Positions 1 through 8,032 of a stretch of 64,000 bases of DNA are shown piece by piece. Each line of letters begins with the position of its first letter. The first letter of the stretch is position 1. The translations under genes and the position numbers were made by a program. The stretch is from assembly GCF_017901175.1 (NCBI RefSeq), contig NZ_CP072793.1, forward strand, positions 186,001-250,000, given 5' to 3'. The notes under the pieces were generated by a model. The model was given only the letters and a program-made list of their open reading frames with translations, made no database searches and was not told the origin of the DNA. Origin of the DNA: Thiothrix unzii (GTDB lineage: Bacteria > Pseudomonadota > Gammaproteobacteria > Thiotrichales > Thiotrichaceae).

Positions 1-379
1 CATCACAGCCCTTGACCGGCATTCGGGTTTCGAGCTTGCCTTCGCCTAGGGCTTCCACGCTTTGGCGCAACTGTTCCAGACGGTAAGTGAGGCGACGCGC
101 AATTGGGTACGCCCCCAGTGACACCACCAACGCGGTCAACATCAACAACGGGATAATAGGGATGTGGGTCACGCCTTCCGCCCGCAAATGCAGCAGCACC
201 CCGGAGAGTGCCGACACCAACAAGACGCTACTGACCACCACCACATAGATTTGCAGGAACAGGCGTTTGCGCAACAGGCGAAAGCGGCGCGGTTCTTCCA
301 CGCCCTCAATGTGCTTGAGGTAATGGCTTTCCAGATGCTGGCGCATGTGGTGTCCGGGGTGGCGGCAGTTTTTTTTCAT
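1..379 (-). CDS. Sensor histidine kinase, N-terminal part (cut by window edge)
   Basis: Only the first 126 codons lie in the window. The translation starts MKKNCRHPGHHMRQ and has one membrane segment (about residues 42-60, LFLQIYVVVVSSVLLVSAL), a short loop and a second hydrophobic stretch (about 74-92), then PIARRLTYRLEQLRQSVEALGEGKLETRMPV, which has the shape of a HAMP linker. The kinase core would lie beyond the edge. The ATG overlaps the stop of the upstream response-regulator gene (ATGA arrangement), so the two form a translationally coupled two-component pair. The loop between the membrane segments is very short, so the protein probably senses something in or near the membrane, or through a partner. 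The signal cannot be told from this fragment. Confidence 0.85.
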   Translation of the reverse strand, partial: MKKNCRHPGHHMRQHLESHYLKHIEGVEEPRRFRLLRKRLFLQIYVVVVSSVLLVSALSGVLLHLRAEGVTHIPIIPLLMLTALVVSLGAYPIARRLTYRLEQLRQSVEALGEGKLETRMPVKGCD

Positions 380-1092
380 AAGGCATCGTCACTGTCTTGT
401 GCACGTGCGAACACATACCCTGCCCCACGCAAAGTGAGGATACGGCGCGGATGTTTGGGGTTGTCTTCGATGGCTGCCCGCAGGCGTGAAATGTGTACGT
501 CAATCGAGCGGTCGAAGGCTTCCAGCGGTTCGCCTTTCACCATGTCCAGCAATTGTTCGCGGCTCAATACCCGTCCGGCACGTTCCGCCATCGCCACCAG
601 CAGGTCGAACTGGTAGCTGGTGACTTCGCGCACTTGCCCATCGACACGGAGTTCGCGGGCTTCGCGGTCGATTTCCAAACGTCCAAAACGCAAGACCGGC
701 ACATGCGTGGCATCGCGTGCCCCACGCCGCAGGATAGCCTTGATGCGGGCGCGTAATTCTCGCGGTTCAAACGGTTTCGGCAGGTAATCATCCGCACCCA
801 TTTCCAACCCGATAATACGGTCGGTGGCATCGCCACGCGCGGTGAGCATGAGGATGGGAATGGATGCCGTATTGCCATTACGCAAGGTGCGGCACAAATC
901 CAGCCCATCCGCATCCGGCAGCATCAGATCGAGGATAATCAAGCCCCAATGCGCCTGACTGGCAAGCTGCAAGCCCGCTTTGCCGGTAGCGGCACAGGTG
1001 ACGGCAAAACCGGCTTCGCCCAGATATTGCACCAGCATCTGGCTTAAACGCACATCGTCATCAATCAGCAACAAGGGTTCCGGCACGTTCAT
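376..1092 (-). CDS. OmpR/PhoB-family response regulator
   Basis: This 238-residue two-domain regulator has an N-terminal receiver domain with the acidic pocket D11-D13, phospho-acceptor D55 (LIILDLMLPDADG), T84 and K106 (LPKPF). It is followed by a C-terminal winged-helix DNA-binding domain of the OmpR type (about 130-230; RSIDVHISRLRAAIED and RGAGYVF are typical). It overlaps the downstream sensor-kinase gene by 4 bp. A small membrane protein with a CpxP/Spy-like tail motif lies just upstream on the same strand, so an envelope-stress role like CpxAR is possible. That is inference, and the exact family member cannot be named from sequence alone. Confidence 0.93.
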   Translation of the reverse strand: MNVPEPLLLIDDDVRLSQMLVQYLGEAGFAVTCAATGKAGLQLASQAHWGLIILDLMLPDADGLDLCRTLRNGNTASIPILMLTARGDATDRIIGLEMGADDYLPKPFEPRELRARIKAILRRGARDATHVPVLRFGRLEIDREARELRVDGQVREVTSYQFDLLVAMAERAGRVLSREQLLDMVKGEPLEAFDRSIDVHISRLRAAIEDNPKHPRRILTLRGAGYVFARAQDSDDAL

Positions 1093-1153
1093 TCTCCACG
1101 GGTAAGGGCAGCGTCACGGGGTAACGCTGCCTTGATTATCGCCCAAATGCAAC

Positions 1154-1543
1154 TTAATGCAGTAGATCAACCGCTTTGGCCCGCTGTTCCGGGGTGGCAG
1201 CAATGCCATCCAGCATCATGCTTAAGGGCATTTGCTGGTTTTGTCCGTTGTAGGACTGGGTAACGGCGGGCTGTTCTGCTTGCCCCCGGTGTTGCCAGTG
1301 TCCGTGCGGGTGGTGGCTGCAACCCTTGCCTGCCATGAATGCCAGCAGTGTAATCAGGAACACACCCAACACCACTTTCTTTTTGCCAGCGTGTGGGACA
1401 TGCCAGCCGTGCTGATCCCCAAAGGGACGGCATTTATGCCAGCGGCAAGTGTCAGCCGTGGTGTTGTCCGCTGCCGGGTTACTGGCGGTGGTTTCCGTAG
1501 TGTTAGTGGTGGTGTCTGTTGTTGTCTGGTTTACGTCAGTCAT
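1154..1543 (-). CDS. Small single-pass membrane protein, Thr-rich N-terminus
   Basis: About 129 residues, not recognised as a named family. It starts with a Thr/Asn-rich segment (MTDVNQTTTDTTTNTTETT), then a basic, His/Cys-containing stretch, one membrane segment (about residues 58-75, VVLGVFLITLLAFMAG), a His-rich patch, and ends with MLDGIAATPEQRAKAVDLL. That ending resembles the LTxEQR motif region of Spy/CpxP-type periplasmic proteins. The ATG at 1543 was chosen because AGGAGC lies seven bases upstream; an in-frame TTG six bases earlier is less likely. It lies directly upstream of the response-regulator gene, so it may be an accessory or target of that two-component system. Confidence 0.6.
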   Translation of the reverse strand: MTDVNQTTTDTTTNTTETTASNPAADNTTADTCRWHKCRPFGDQHGWHVPHAGKKKVVLGVFLITLLAFMAGKGCSHHPHGHWQHRGQAEQPAVTQSYNGQNQQMPLSMMLDGIAATPEQRAKAVDLLH

Positions 1544-1716
1544 GATCAATGCTCCTAAAATGAGTGGTTTGGAACCAACCCGTGTCTGGCTGGTATGGGT
1601 TAATCATGAACGGCGTGCGTTGCTGGAATGTGCAGTGAATGTAAAGTTTTGTGTAGATTTGCTGCCACGACCCGATCGGGGCAGAATGGGCGGATCGTAT
1701 TTTCAGGAGTTTTACC

Positions 1717-2112
1717 ATGCGAATCCTTCACACCATGCTGCGCGTCGGCGATCTGGAACGCTCGATTGCGTTTTACACCAACGTCCTCGGTATGCAACTG
1801 CTGCGCCGCAAGGACTATCCGGCGGGCGAATTCACCCTGGCTTTCATCGGTTATGGCGACGAAACCGACCAGACCGTACTGGAGCTGACCTACAACTGGG
1901 GCGTGGATCAGTACGAACTGGGTACGGCGTTCGGGCATATCGCGCTGGAAGTGCCGGATGTGCACGCCGCCTGCGAAAAAATGCGGGCAGCGGGCGGCAA
2001 GATCATCCGCGAAGCCGGGCCGATGAATGCGGGTACGACCATTATCGCCTTCCTCGAAGACCCGGATGGCTATCAGATTGAGCTGATTGGCGAGAAGCAC
2101 CAGCGCACATGA
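1717..2112 (+). CDS. gloA: Lactoylglutathione lyase (glyoxalase I)
   Basis: This 131-residue enzyme converts the methylglyoxal-glutathione hemithioacetal to S-lactoylglutathione in the cytosol. The four metal ligands of the E. coli enzyme fall at the same positions here: H5, E56, H74 and E122. The motifs [17 protein letters not shown] and [13 protein letters not shown] are diagnostic. The length is normal for the Ni-type bacterial enzyme. The start is preceded by AGGAG (CAGGAGTTTTACCATG). It is a monocistronic-looking gene followed by a perfect AT-rich inverted repeat. Its glutathione dependence fits the glutathione reductase gene further along the window. Confidence 0.97.
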   Translation: MRILHTMLRVGDLERSIAFYTNVLGMQLLRRKDYPAGEFTLAFIGYGDETDQTVLELTYNWGVDQYELGTAFGHIALEVPDVHAACEKMRAAGGKIIREAGPMNAGTTIIAFLEDPDGYQIELIGEKHQRT

Positions 2113-2135
2113 ATTCAGATGGATCACATTGCTGC

Positions 2136-2170
2136 TGATTTTTTGTAACAATGGATGTTACAAAAAATCA
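2136..2170. terminator. Perfect 15-bp inverted repeat downstream of gloA
   Basis: Arms TGATTTTTTGTAACA and its exact reverse complement are separated by a 5-base loop (ATGGA). The T-run lies inside the stem, so the structure could end transcription from either side. It could equally be an operator-like palindrome. It starts 24 bases after the gloA stop. Confidence 0.5.
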
Positions 2171-2264
2171 ATTGACCAAAATATAGTCAATAGCTTATAA
2201 CTAAAACAAGTGGTTTGTTATTAATCAAATCATTTCCCTGTAAATCATCAACAAAGGATTATTC

Positions 2265-2546
2265 ATGGCTAATAAAATTACCCGCGTGCTTGCAACGCTC
2301 ATTACTGCTTCTGGTATCTTGGTTAGCGCAAATGCAATGGCTTGTAGCGAACATGATTACTTAGGTTCTGTTTGCCTTGTAGCTGCCAGTTATTGTCCTC
2401 AAGGATTTGCACCAGCAGATGGTTCAGCGACATCAAATCAAATGTTGAAATCTATTTTGGGTTCAGACAAGCTTCCATCTTTGCAGGCTCCAGCGGGAAC
2501 TAAATATTGTGTATCCGTAGCAGGCCCTTATCCGACACGCCCTTAA
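2265..2546 (+). CDS. Small secreted Cys-containing protein (tail-collar-like motif)
   Basis: 93 residues with a Sec signal peptide (MANKITRVLATLITASGILVSANAMA, cleavage after about residue 26). The mature part has four cysteines, and the segment YLGSVCLVAASYCPQGFAPADG recalls the phage tail-collar / microcystin-dependent-protein motif (YLGEIR...FAPxGWALCDG). Small exported proteins with this motif occur in various gammaproteobacteria; their function is unknown to me. The cysteines suggest disulfides in the periplasm or outside the cell. The gene is AT-richer than its neighbours and stands alone, preceded by AAAGGA, which suggests recent acquisition. Confidence 0.65.
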   Translation: MANKITRVLATLITASGILVSANAMACSEHDYLGSVCLVAASYCPQGFAPADGSATSNQMLKSILGSDKLPSLQAPAGTKYCVSVAGPYPTRP

Positions 2547-2707
2547 TTTTTAACGATAATTTATCGAGACATTATTCAATATTTGCCCCGTCTATCGCAT
2601 GGTGGGGCTTTTCTCTCAGGCATTGTTTTAATGATGCCTAATTTTTATAGTTTGCGAGTTCTGGATGAGCGCAAATATTTAACGCTGCATTCCAAGCTGT
2701 TCCTGCG

Positions 2708-2760
2708 GGTATACTCACAATCCATGTTGTTGGATACTTGATCGGGAGCAAACACTATGA
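2708..2760 (+). pseudogene. Remnant: 3' end of a second GNAT gene
   Basis: Read in the frame ending at the TGA at 2758-2760, this stretch encodes GYTHNPCCWILDREQTL-stop. That is almost the same as the end of the intact neighbouring GNAT protein (GYTHHPRCWILDREQTL-stop). Nothing further upstream in this frame resembles a GNAT domain, so it is the tail of a lost tandem copy. The stop overlaps the next ATG (ATGA), as it does in the intact copy. Confidence 0.65.
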
Positions 2761-2790
2761 CCCAACTCAAACTCTATGACCACCCCATTT
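2708..2790 (+). repeat. Imperfect direct repeat, copy 1 (copy 2 at 3189-3272)
   Basis: About 83 bp, repeated downstream of the GNAT gene with roughly 13 differences. Both copies contain the last 17 codons of a GNAT gene, an ATGA stop/start overlap and the first dozen codons of a following frame (MTQLKLYDHPIS here, MTQLKLYSYPIY in copy 2). The pattern fits a tandem duplication of a GNAT-plus-next-gene unit followed by deletions. Confidence 0.7.
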
Positions 2791-3242
2791 CCGGCGGCGA
2801 TTTTGGCTTACCTCGCCCGCCGCTACATCCTATGACGATTCAGTACCAGATAAATACCCCCATTTCGGCAGACCAATTCATCGACCTGCTGCGTCGCTCT
2901 ACCTTGGGCGAACGCCGCCCCATCGACGACCGCGAATGCATGGAAGGCATGGTAAACAACAGCAACTTGCTGGTGACAGCGTGGGATGGCGACCAACTGG
3001 TGGGCGTGGCGCGTTCCATGACCGACTTTCATTACGCCTGTTACCTATCTGATCTGGCAGTTGACCAAAACTACCAGCGGCAGGGCATCGGCAAGCAACT
3101 GCAAATCCTCACCCAGCAGCAATTGGGCAGGCATTGTAAGCTGATACTGATTGCAGCTCCGGCGGCGAATGCGTATTACGGGCGGATTGGTTACACTCAC
3201 CATCCACGTTGCTGGATACTTGATCGAGAGCAAACGCTATGA
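2757..3242 (+). CDS. GNAT-family N-acetyltransferase
   Basis: 161 residues if started at the ATG overlapping the upstream remnant. The GNAT fold proper begins near residue 26 (MTIQYQINTPIS, ATG at 2832). The acetyl-CoA-binding motif A is LSDLAVDQNYQRQGIGKQL (about residues 97-115), followed by AAPAANAYYGRIGY. Substrate unknown. The first 25 residues (MTQLKLYDHPISGGDFGLP...) are not part of the domain and repeat at the start of a short frame downstream. They look like the 5' end of a different gene fused on by rearrangement. Translation could start at 2757 or 2832; no strong ribosome site decides. Confidence 0.8.
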   Translation: MTQLKLYDHPISGGDFGLPRPPLHPMTIQYQINTPISADQFIDLLRRSTLGERRPIDDRECMEGMVNNSNLLVTAWDGDQLVGVARSMTDFHYACYLSDLAVDQNYQRQGIGKQLQILTQQQLGRHCKLILIAAPAANAYYGRIGYTHHPRCWILDREQTL

Positions 3243-3272
3243 CTCAACTCAAACTCTACAGCTACCCTATTT
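3189..3272 (+). repeat. Imperfect direct repeat, copy 2
   Basis: Second copy of the repeat at 2708-2790. It carries the true 3' end of the GNAT gene, an ATGA overlap and a 25-codon open frame at 3239-3316 starting MTQLKLYSYPIY. That frame is cut short and overlapped by the HNH gene starting at 3300. The MTQLKLY-P start resembles glutathione-S-transferase N-termini, but too little remains to say so. Confidence 0.65.
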
Positions 3273-3299
3273 ATCGTTACCAACAACAATTAGGTCAAT

Positions 3300-4061
3300 A
3301 TGGGAATCTCAAATAAAACTAGGAAGGTCTTATGGGGGCGATCAGGCAATCGTTGCGCGATGTGTCGGAAGGAGCTTGTAGCTGACTCGACCGCTGCCGA
3401 CAATGAATCCGTTATTGGAGACGAATGTCATATTATTTCGGGACAAATTAATGGACCGAGGCACGACATCGTATTTCCAGTTGATCAAATCGACGCTATC
3501 GACAATCTCATTTTATTGTGCAAAGTCCATCACAAGATCATTGATGATCAGTGCGAAACTTATACAGTCGGCTTACTTCAGTCCCTCAAATCGAATCATG
3601 AGCAATGGGTCAGAACAGCACTAGAGCAATCGACACATGAAGGAATAAGGATTCGTCAGGTTACAGAAAACATACCCAGCCATTTGGTTCGGTTGATGAC
3701 TGGTCAAGACTTGTTGACAATTTTGTCCAATGCACATGGCTACCAATTTGAACACGATGATCCGAAGTCGGAGACAGAAACCAACCTAATCGCTTCATTT
3801 CTGCAAGAAGCTCAAGATTATGGTGAATTATCAGCAGATCTTGAGGCTGGAGATAGGGTTCAAACTGCTTATCGACTTTCGCTTTTGCTCAATGAGCTTG
3901 AGGAAGGTGGATTCTGGGCATTTGGCAGCCGTGAAGTGCGAAAACTTGAAGGTGGAGTCGAAACACCTTCTGACTTCACCATATCAATTCTCCGCATAGT
4001 TAGGTCGACCAATTCGGACATTGTGAAAGTAGATTTGGAGATTTCAGATGAAAAAATCTAA
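3300..4061 (+). CDS. HNH-endonuclease-like protein with C-terminal extension
   Basis: 253 residues. The N-terminal 85 residues form an HNH zinc-finger nuclease module: CAMCRKEL (first Cys pair), ECHIISGQINGPRHD (catalytic His region) and NLILLCKVHHKIIDD (C..HH of the second half). The remaining 170 residues are mostly helical, charged and not recognised; they may be a sensing or targeting part. Such stand-alone HNH proteins are often anti-phage or mobile-element nucleases. Base composition is clearly AT-richer than the flanking metabolic genes, and the gene sits beside a broken duplication, which suggests horizontal gain. The ATG lies in the tail of the truncated MTQLKLY frame. Confidence 0.75.
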   Translation: MGISNKTRKVLWGRSGNRCAMCRKELVADSTAADNESVIGDECHIISGQINGPRHDIVFPVDQIDAIDNLILLCKVHHKIIDDQCETYTVGLLQSLKSNHEQWVRTALEQSTHEGIRIRQVTENIPSHLVRLMTGQDLLTILSNAHGYQFEHDDPKSETETNLIASFLQEAQDYGELSADLEAGDRVQTAYRLSLLLNELEEGGFWAFGSREVRKLEGGVETPSDFTISILRIVRSTNSDIVKVDLEISDEKI

Positions 4062-4183
4062 TTGCTCGAATATCCGTAATCACCTGATGGCAAATACAGC
4101 GACAACGATAATATCCCTATACATAGCTGAAGAACTATCTATTAAAGTATAAAACACAAGGTAGTTTTGGGCTGTATTTGGAT

Positions 4184-4203
4184 AAAATACAAGGGTATTT
4201 TTT
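4184..4203 (+). terminator. Possible terminator after the HNH gene
   Basis: The small hairpin AAAATAC-AAGG-GTATTTT runs into two further Ts. It is weak and AT-rich, and lies between the HNH gene and the convergent EamA transporter gene. Confidence 0.35.
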
Positions 4204-4207
4204 GCTC

Positions 4208-5068
4208 TCAGGATACCCGCCGGTTATGCAACCACAACAGCAGCCCCGCGCCCACGATCAGCCCGCTTCCCACAAAGAAATTCCACCCCAGCACATCCTG
4301 AAACAGGAACACGCTATATAACGTCGCTGCCACCACCTGCGCATTCAGCCAAGGCGACAGTTCCGACGCGGTGATTAGCGTATACGCCTTGATCAGCAGG
4401 AAATGCCCAATCGCACCGAACGCGCCCATGCTAATCAGCAGCAGCCATTGCAGCGCATCGGGCGTTTTCCACCACAGCGGCACGAGGAAACTCAGCACCA
4501 CTGCGCCGACAATCGAGGTATAAAACAGCGAGGTGCGCGGATCATCCACACCCGCCACTTTACGGGTCAGCAGAAAATACAGTGCCAGCAGCAGCGAGGC
4601 AAAAAACGCCAGCAATAACGCCGGTTCAAAGGTCTGAAAACCGGGGCGAATAATCACCAGCACCCCGACAAACCCGGCAGCAACCGCTAATAAATGACGC
4701 GGCAAAATACGTTCCCCCAAGAATATGCCCGCGAATAAGGTGACGAGTACCGGCGACAAATACATCAACGCCGTCGCTTCCGCCAGACTCACCGTCTTGA
4801 TCGCCATGTACAGCAAGGTGTTAATGCCGACCATGCACAAGCCGCGCAACAACTGCGTTTTCGGCGCACGGGTCACAGCAAAATGGCGCAAACCCTGCCC
4901 ATAAAACAGCAGCGACACGATAATGCTGTGGAACAGGAACCGCGCCCACGTCACCTGAAAAGTCGAAAACTCGCGCATCAGGAATTTCCCCAACGAATCC
5001 ATTCCCGCCAAAATGACGGAGGCAATGATCGTAAGGACGATGGCGAACAGGGCAGGACGGTTTTTCAT
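4208..5068 (-). CDS. EamA/DMT-family transporter
   Basis: About 286 residues with ten predicted membrane segments in two EamA repeats of five, typical of the drug/metabolite transporter superfamily (inner membrane; substrate not predictable). Markers are GMDSLGKFLMREFSTFQVTWARF in the first repeat and FGAIGHFLLIKAYTLITASELSPW in the second. The start MKNRPALFAIVL at 5068 puts the first membrane segment at the N-terminus and is preferred over an in-frame ATG 18 bases upstream. It is divergent from a second EamA gene whose ATG lies only 43 bp away, so the two share a promoter region. Confidence 0.88.
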   Translation of the reverse strand: MKNRPALFAIVLTIIASVILAGMDSLGKFLMREFSTFQVTWARFLFHSIIVSLLFYGQGLRHFAVTRAPKTQLLRGLCMVGINTLLYMAIKTVSLAEATALMYLSPVLVTLFAGIFLGERILPRHLLAVAAGFVGVLVIIRPGFQTFEPALLLAFFASLLLALYFLLTRKVAGVDDPRTSLFYTSIVGAVVLSFLVPLWWKTPDALQWLLLISMGAFGAIGHFLLIKAYTLITASELSPWLNAQVVAATLYSVFLFQDVLGWNFFVGSGLIVGAGLLLWLHNRRVS

Positions 5069-5111
5069 GGCAGCGATTCTTATCATTCAGGGCGGGTGTT
5101 ATATTCCCAAT

Positions 5112-6020
5112 ATGGGAAAAACGTCAATCGCCTTATCACAACACCATTTCCGTACCGGCTGGCTGCTGGCTGTCGGCGGCACGGCGTTATTCGCGCTCAA
5201 GTCAATTTTCATCAAGCTGGCCTACGCGCAAGGGGTGGATACGGTTACGCTGTTGACCTTGCGGATGCTGGTGGCAGCACCGTTTTATCTGCTCATGCTT
5301 GGCTGGTTGCTACGGCAAACGCCAACCCGGATACCTGCACCCAAACCGTTGGCGGCAATCATGTTGCTGGGTTTCATGGGCTATTACTTGTCATCCTGGC
5401 TGGATATGCAGGGGCTGAATTACGTCTCGGCACAACTCGAACGCCTCACGCTTTACACGTACCCGATCATGACCACATTGCTGGGTTGGGTATTTCTGCG
5501 CGAAGCGATTACCCCGCGCATTATGCTGGCACTGGTGCTGACGTACAGCGGGGTGATGCTGCTGTATGCGCACGAGGCCAATCTCGGCGGGGCGGATGTG
5601 ACTTTGGGCGTGGCGATGGTGGCAACCGCTGCACTGATTTTTGCGTTTTACGTGGTGTTCAGTAAAGGTTTGATTGGGCAATTTGGCAGCCGCTTATTCA
5701 CCAGCATTGCGATGTTGGCTTCGACGCTGTTCGTATGCATTCATTTCCTGTTGACCCATCGTGTCAGTGATTTGCTGGTCAACCCGACGGCGTGGGGTTA
5801 CGCGCTGCTGCTGGGCATTTTCAGCACAGTGTTACCGAGTTTCATGGTCAGCGAGGCGATTGGGCGCATCGGCGCGGCGCGTACCAGCATTGTCGGCACA
5901 TCCGGCCCGCTCATCACCATCCTGCTGGCAGTGGCATTGCTGGGGGAACCGTTCGGCTGGTTCCATCTGGCGGGGATGTTGTTGGTGATGCTGGGAGTGG
6001 GGGCGTTGGGTAAGAAATAG
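5112..6020 (+). CDS. EamA/DMT-family transporter
   Basis: 302 residues with ten predicted membrane segments in two EamA halves. Examples are WLLAVGGTALFALKSIFIKLAYAQGVD at the start and AARTSIVGTSGPLITILLAVALLGEPFGWFHLAGMLLVMLG near the end. The frame stays open upstream, but ATG 5112 (MGKTSIALSQHHF) is the sensible start: earlier ATGs would overlap the divergent transporter. It is transcribed divergently from the other EamA gene and converges on a MocR regulator. Substrate unknown. The two EamA proteins differ too much to be a recent duplication. Confidence 0.87.
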   Translation: MGKTSIALSQHHFRTGWLLAVGGTALFALKSIFIKLAYAQGVDTVTLLTLRMLVAAPFYLLMLGWLLRQTPTRIPAPKPLAAIMLLGFMGYYLSSWLDMQGLNYVSAQLERLTLYTYPIMTTLLGWVFLREAITPRIMLALVLTYSGVMLLYAHEANLGGADVTLGVAMVATAALIFAFYVVFSKGLIGQFGSRLFTSIAMLASTLFVCIHFLLTHRVSDLLVNPTAWGYALLLGIFSTVLPSFMVSEAIGRIGAARTSIVGTSGPLITILLAVALLGEPFGWFHLAGMLLVMLGVGALGKK

Positions 6021-6027
6021 TAGCGAA

Positions 6028-7458
6028 TCAAAAAGCCAGTGGAATAGCACACAACGCGCCCACTTTCGCCACCGCTTGTTCGACTTGCTCTGTCCATGGC
6101 TGCGCACAACTAATGCGGATGCAATTCCGGTATTTTTGCGTGGCGGAAAAGATTTGCCCCGGTGCAATGCTAATGCCTTGTTTCAGCAAGTGTTGCGTCA
6201 TCTGCAAAGTATTCCTGCCCTCCGCCAATTCCACCCACAATACGAAGCCGCCTTTGGGTTGCGTCACCCGTGTGCCTGCGGGGAAATGCTGGCTAATGGC
6301 GTGGCTGAACAAATCGACTTGGCGGGCGTAGCGGGTTTGCACTTGGCGCAAATAACGTTCGTAGCCGCCGTGCGCAAGGAAATCCGCCAGTGCCAATTGG
6401 GGCAGCGTCGGCGCGGCAAGGTTGGTGACGTATTTGAGGTATTCGGCGCGGCGGAAAAAGCGTTCCGGCAATACCATCCAACCAATCCGTAAGCCTTGCG
6501 CCACGGTTTTGGAAAACGACGCACAGTAAATCACATTGCCGTTGGCAGGATCTGGCTCGACACTGAGCAAGTTGGGCGGGCGTGCGCCGTTGAAACCGAG
6601 GTCGCCGTAAATATCATCTTCGATCAGTAGTAAGTCGTGACGGTGGGCGAGGGCGACCAGTTGCTGCTTGCGCTCCACCGGCATCAGGCTGCCAAGCGGG
6701 TTACTGAAATTGGGGATCAGCACACAGGCTTTCACCGACCATTGTTCCAAAGCGCGTTCGAGGGCGGGCAAGCTGATGCCTTCCTGCGGGTCGGTGGGAA
6801 TTTCCAGTGCCTTCATGCCTAATGATTCAATGACTTGCAGCAAGCCGTAGAAGGTCGGTGATTCGATAGCGATAATATCGCCCGCACAGGCAACGGTTTG
6901 CAGGGCAAGCGAAAGTGCTTCCTGACAGCCGTTGGTGATGAGGATGCGGTTGGCGGCAACGGGGCTGCCACACAGGTGCATTCGCCGCGCCAGTTGTTGC
7001 TGCAATTCGGGCAAACCGGGCGGGAAAGCGTAGTTGGCGGCGCGTTTGCCATAGTGCCGCACGGTTTTGGCGAGGCTGCGCTGAAAGGCACGCATCGGCA
7101 TGAACGATTCATCCGGCACGGCTGCCCCCAGTTGCACGAAACCGGCGCGGCTGGTGGCTTGCGCGAGTTGTAACACCAGTTCTTGACCCGTTACGGGCGT
7201 GGGTTTGAGGACAGGTTGTGAAGTGGTAGGCAATTCGGGTTTGAGCCAGGGGCGCAGGCGAATGTAATAACCGGAACGCGGGCGGGCTTCGATCAGACAA
7301 AGGTTTTCGAGCTGGCGTTGCGCTTGCACGATGGTGGAAATGCTTACGCCGAATTGCTGGCTGAGGCGGCGTACACCGGGCAGGCGCGTGCCTTGCTGGT
7401 AGATGCCGTTGTCGATGTGGGCGGTGAGTTTGTTGGCAATATCGTCGTAGAGGGTCAT
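6028..7458 (-). CDS. MocR/PdxR-type regulator (GntR DNA-binding plus aminotransferase fold)
   Basis: 476 residues. The N-terminal winged helix of GntR type (about 1-75, GTRLPGVRRLSQQFGVSISTIVQAQRQLE) is joined to a class I aminotransferase domain. The PLP lysine lies in YCASFSKTVAQGLRIGW (about residue 315), and ITNGCQEALSLAL and NPLGSLMP are typical of the fold. MocR proteins use PLP or an amino-acid adduct as effector rather than catalysing transamination. Likely targets are neighbouring transporter or aminotransferase genes, but nothing here proves it. It converges with the EamA gene ending at 6020. Confidence 0.92.
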   Translation of the reverse strand: MTLYDDIANKLTAHIDNGIYQQGTRLPGVRRLSQQFGVSISTIVQAQRQLENLCLIEARPRSGYYIRLRPWLKPELPTTSQPVLKPTPVTGQELVLQLAQATSRAGFVQLGAAVPDESFMPMRAFQRSLAKTVRHYGKRAANYAFPPGLPELQQQLARRMHLCGSPVAANRILITNGCQEALSLALQTVACAGDIIAIESPTFYGLLQVIESLGMKALEIPTDPQEGISLPALERALEQWSVKACVLIPNFSNPLGSLMPVERKQQLVALAHRHDLLLIEDDIYGDLGFNGARPPNLLSVEPDPANGNVIYCASFSKTVAQGLRIGWMVLPERFFRRAEYLKYVTNLAAPTLPQLALADFLAHGGYERYLRQVQTRYARQVDLFSHAISQHFPAGTRVTQPKGGFVLWVELAEGRNTLQMTQHLLKQGISIAPGQIFSATQKYRNCIRISCAQPWTEQVEQAVAKVGALCAIPLAF

Positions 7459-7518
7459 GCGGTACAGTTTGAGTCAAGTAGCACTCAATCTAAATCTGTA
7501 TGGTTTTGTAAGCAAGTG

Positions 7519-7920
7519 CTATTCCTGTTTCCTTGTCGCCTTGCGGCTTGCCTGGGTTTTACCGCTGTAGCCCCAATCGCTTGCAGGTACGCAGTCCAAC
7601 ACCACGTAACTGGCTTCCGCCAGCTCACCCAAAACCTCGGTCAATAGCGCAAAGATGGCGGCAATGGCGCGGGATTTTTCGGCTTCCGTATTCGTACCCT
7701 CCGTGATAATGCCGGACACAAACGCGGTGATGTTTTGCAGCACCTCCATATCCTGACTGGCGATAAACCATTGGGAGGCCGGGATACTTTCAATGGAAAC
7801 CGCCACCAACGACCGCTGTTTGCGCAGGGTATTGGTCATGATGTCGGTGATTCCGCCAGCCAGTTGCTGGGCTTGCGTGGCGGATACGGTTTTGCTGATA
7901 CGGACTGCAATGTAAGGCAT
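7519..7920 (-). CDS. 4-oxalocrotonate tautomerase family protein
   Basis: 133 residues. The mature N-terminus would be Pro (M-PYIAVRISKTVSATQAQQLAGGITDIMTNTL), the catalytic base of the tautomerase superfamily. The length is about twice a 4-OT monomer, so this is one of the fused or extended subfamilies. The C-terminal part ends in a basic tail (SRKATRKQE). Substrate unknown. It is divergent from a LysR gene 112 bp away, which probably regulates it. Confidence 0.82.
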   Translation of the reverse strand: MPYIAVRISKTVSATQAQQLAGGITDIMTNTLRKQRSLVAVSIESIPASQWFIASQDMEVLQNITAFVSGIITEGTNTEAEKSRAIAAIFALLTEVLGELAEASYVVLDCVPASDWGYSGKTQASRKATRKQE

Positions 7921-8032
7921 GGTAAAACTCCTGTTGGTTAACGTAGCTCTACTTTAGCTTCCGATAGTGTTCGTGTATAACGATGTTTTCTGTTTAAATT
8001 AATCGTTATTGACGATCATTGTGGGTATCGCT

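Noticed and set aside
4883-5665. A 260-codon frame overlapping both EamA genes
   Set aside because: It crosses from the antisense of one transporter into a wrong frame of the other; both real genes have membrane-protein patterns and this has none.
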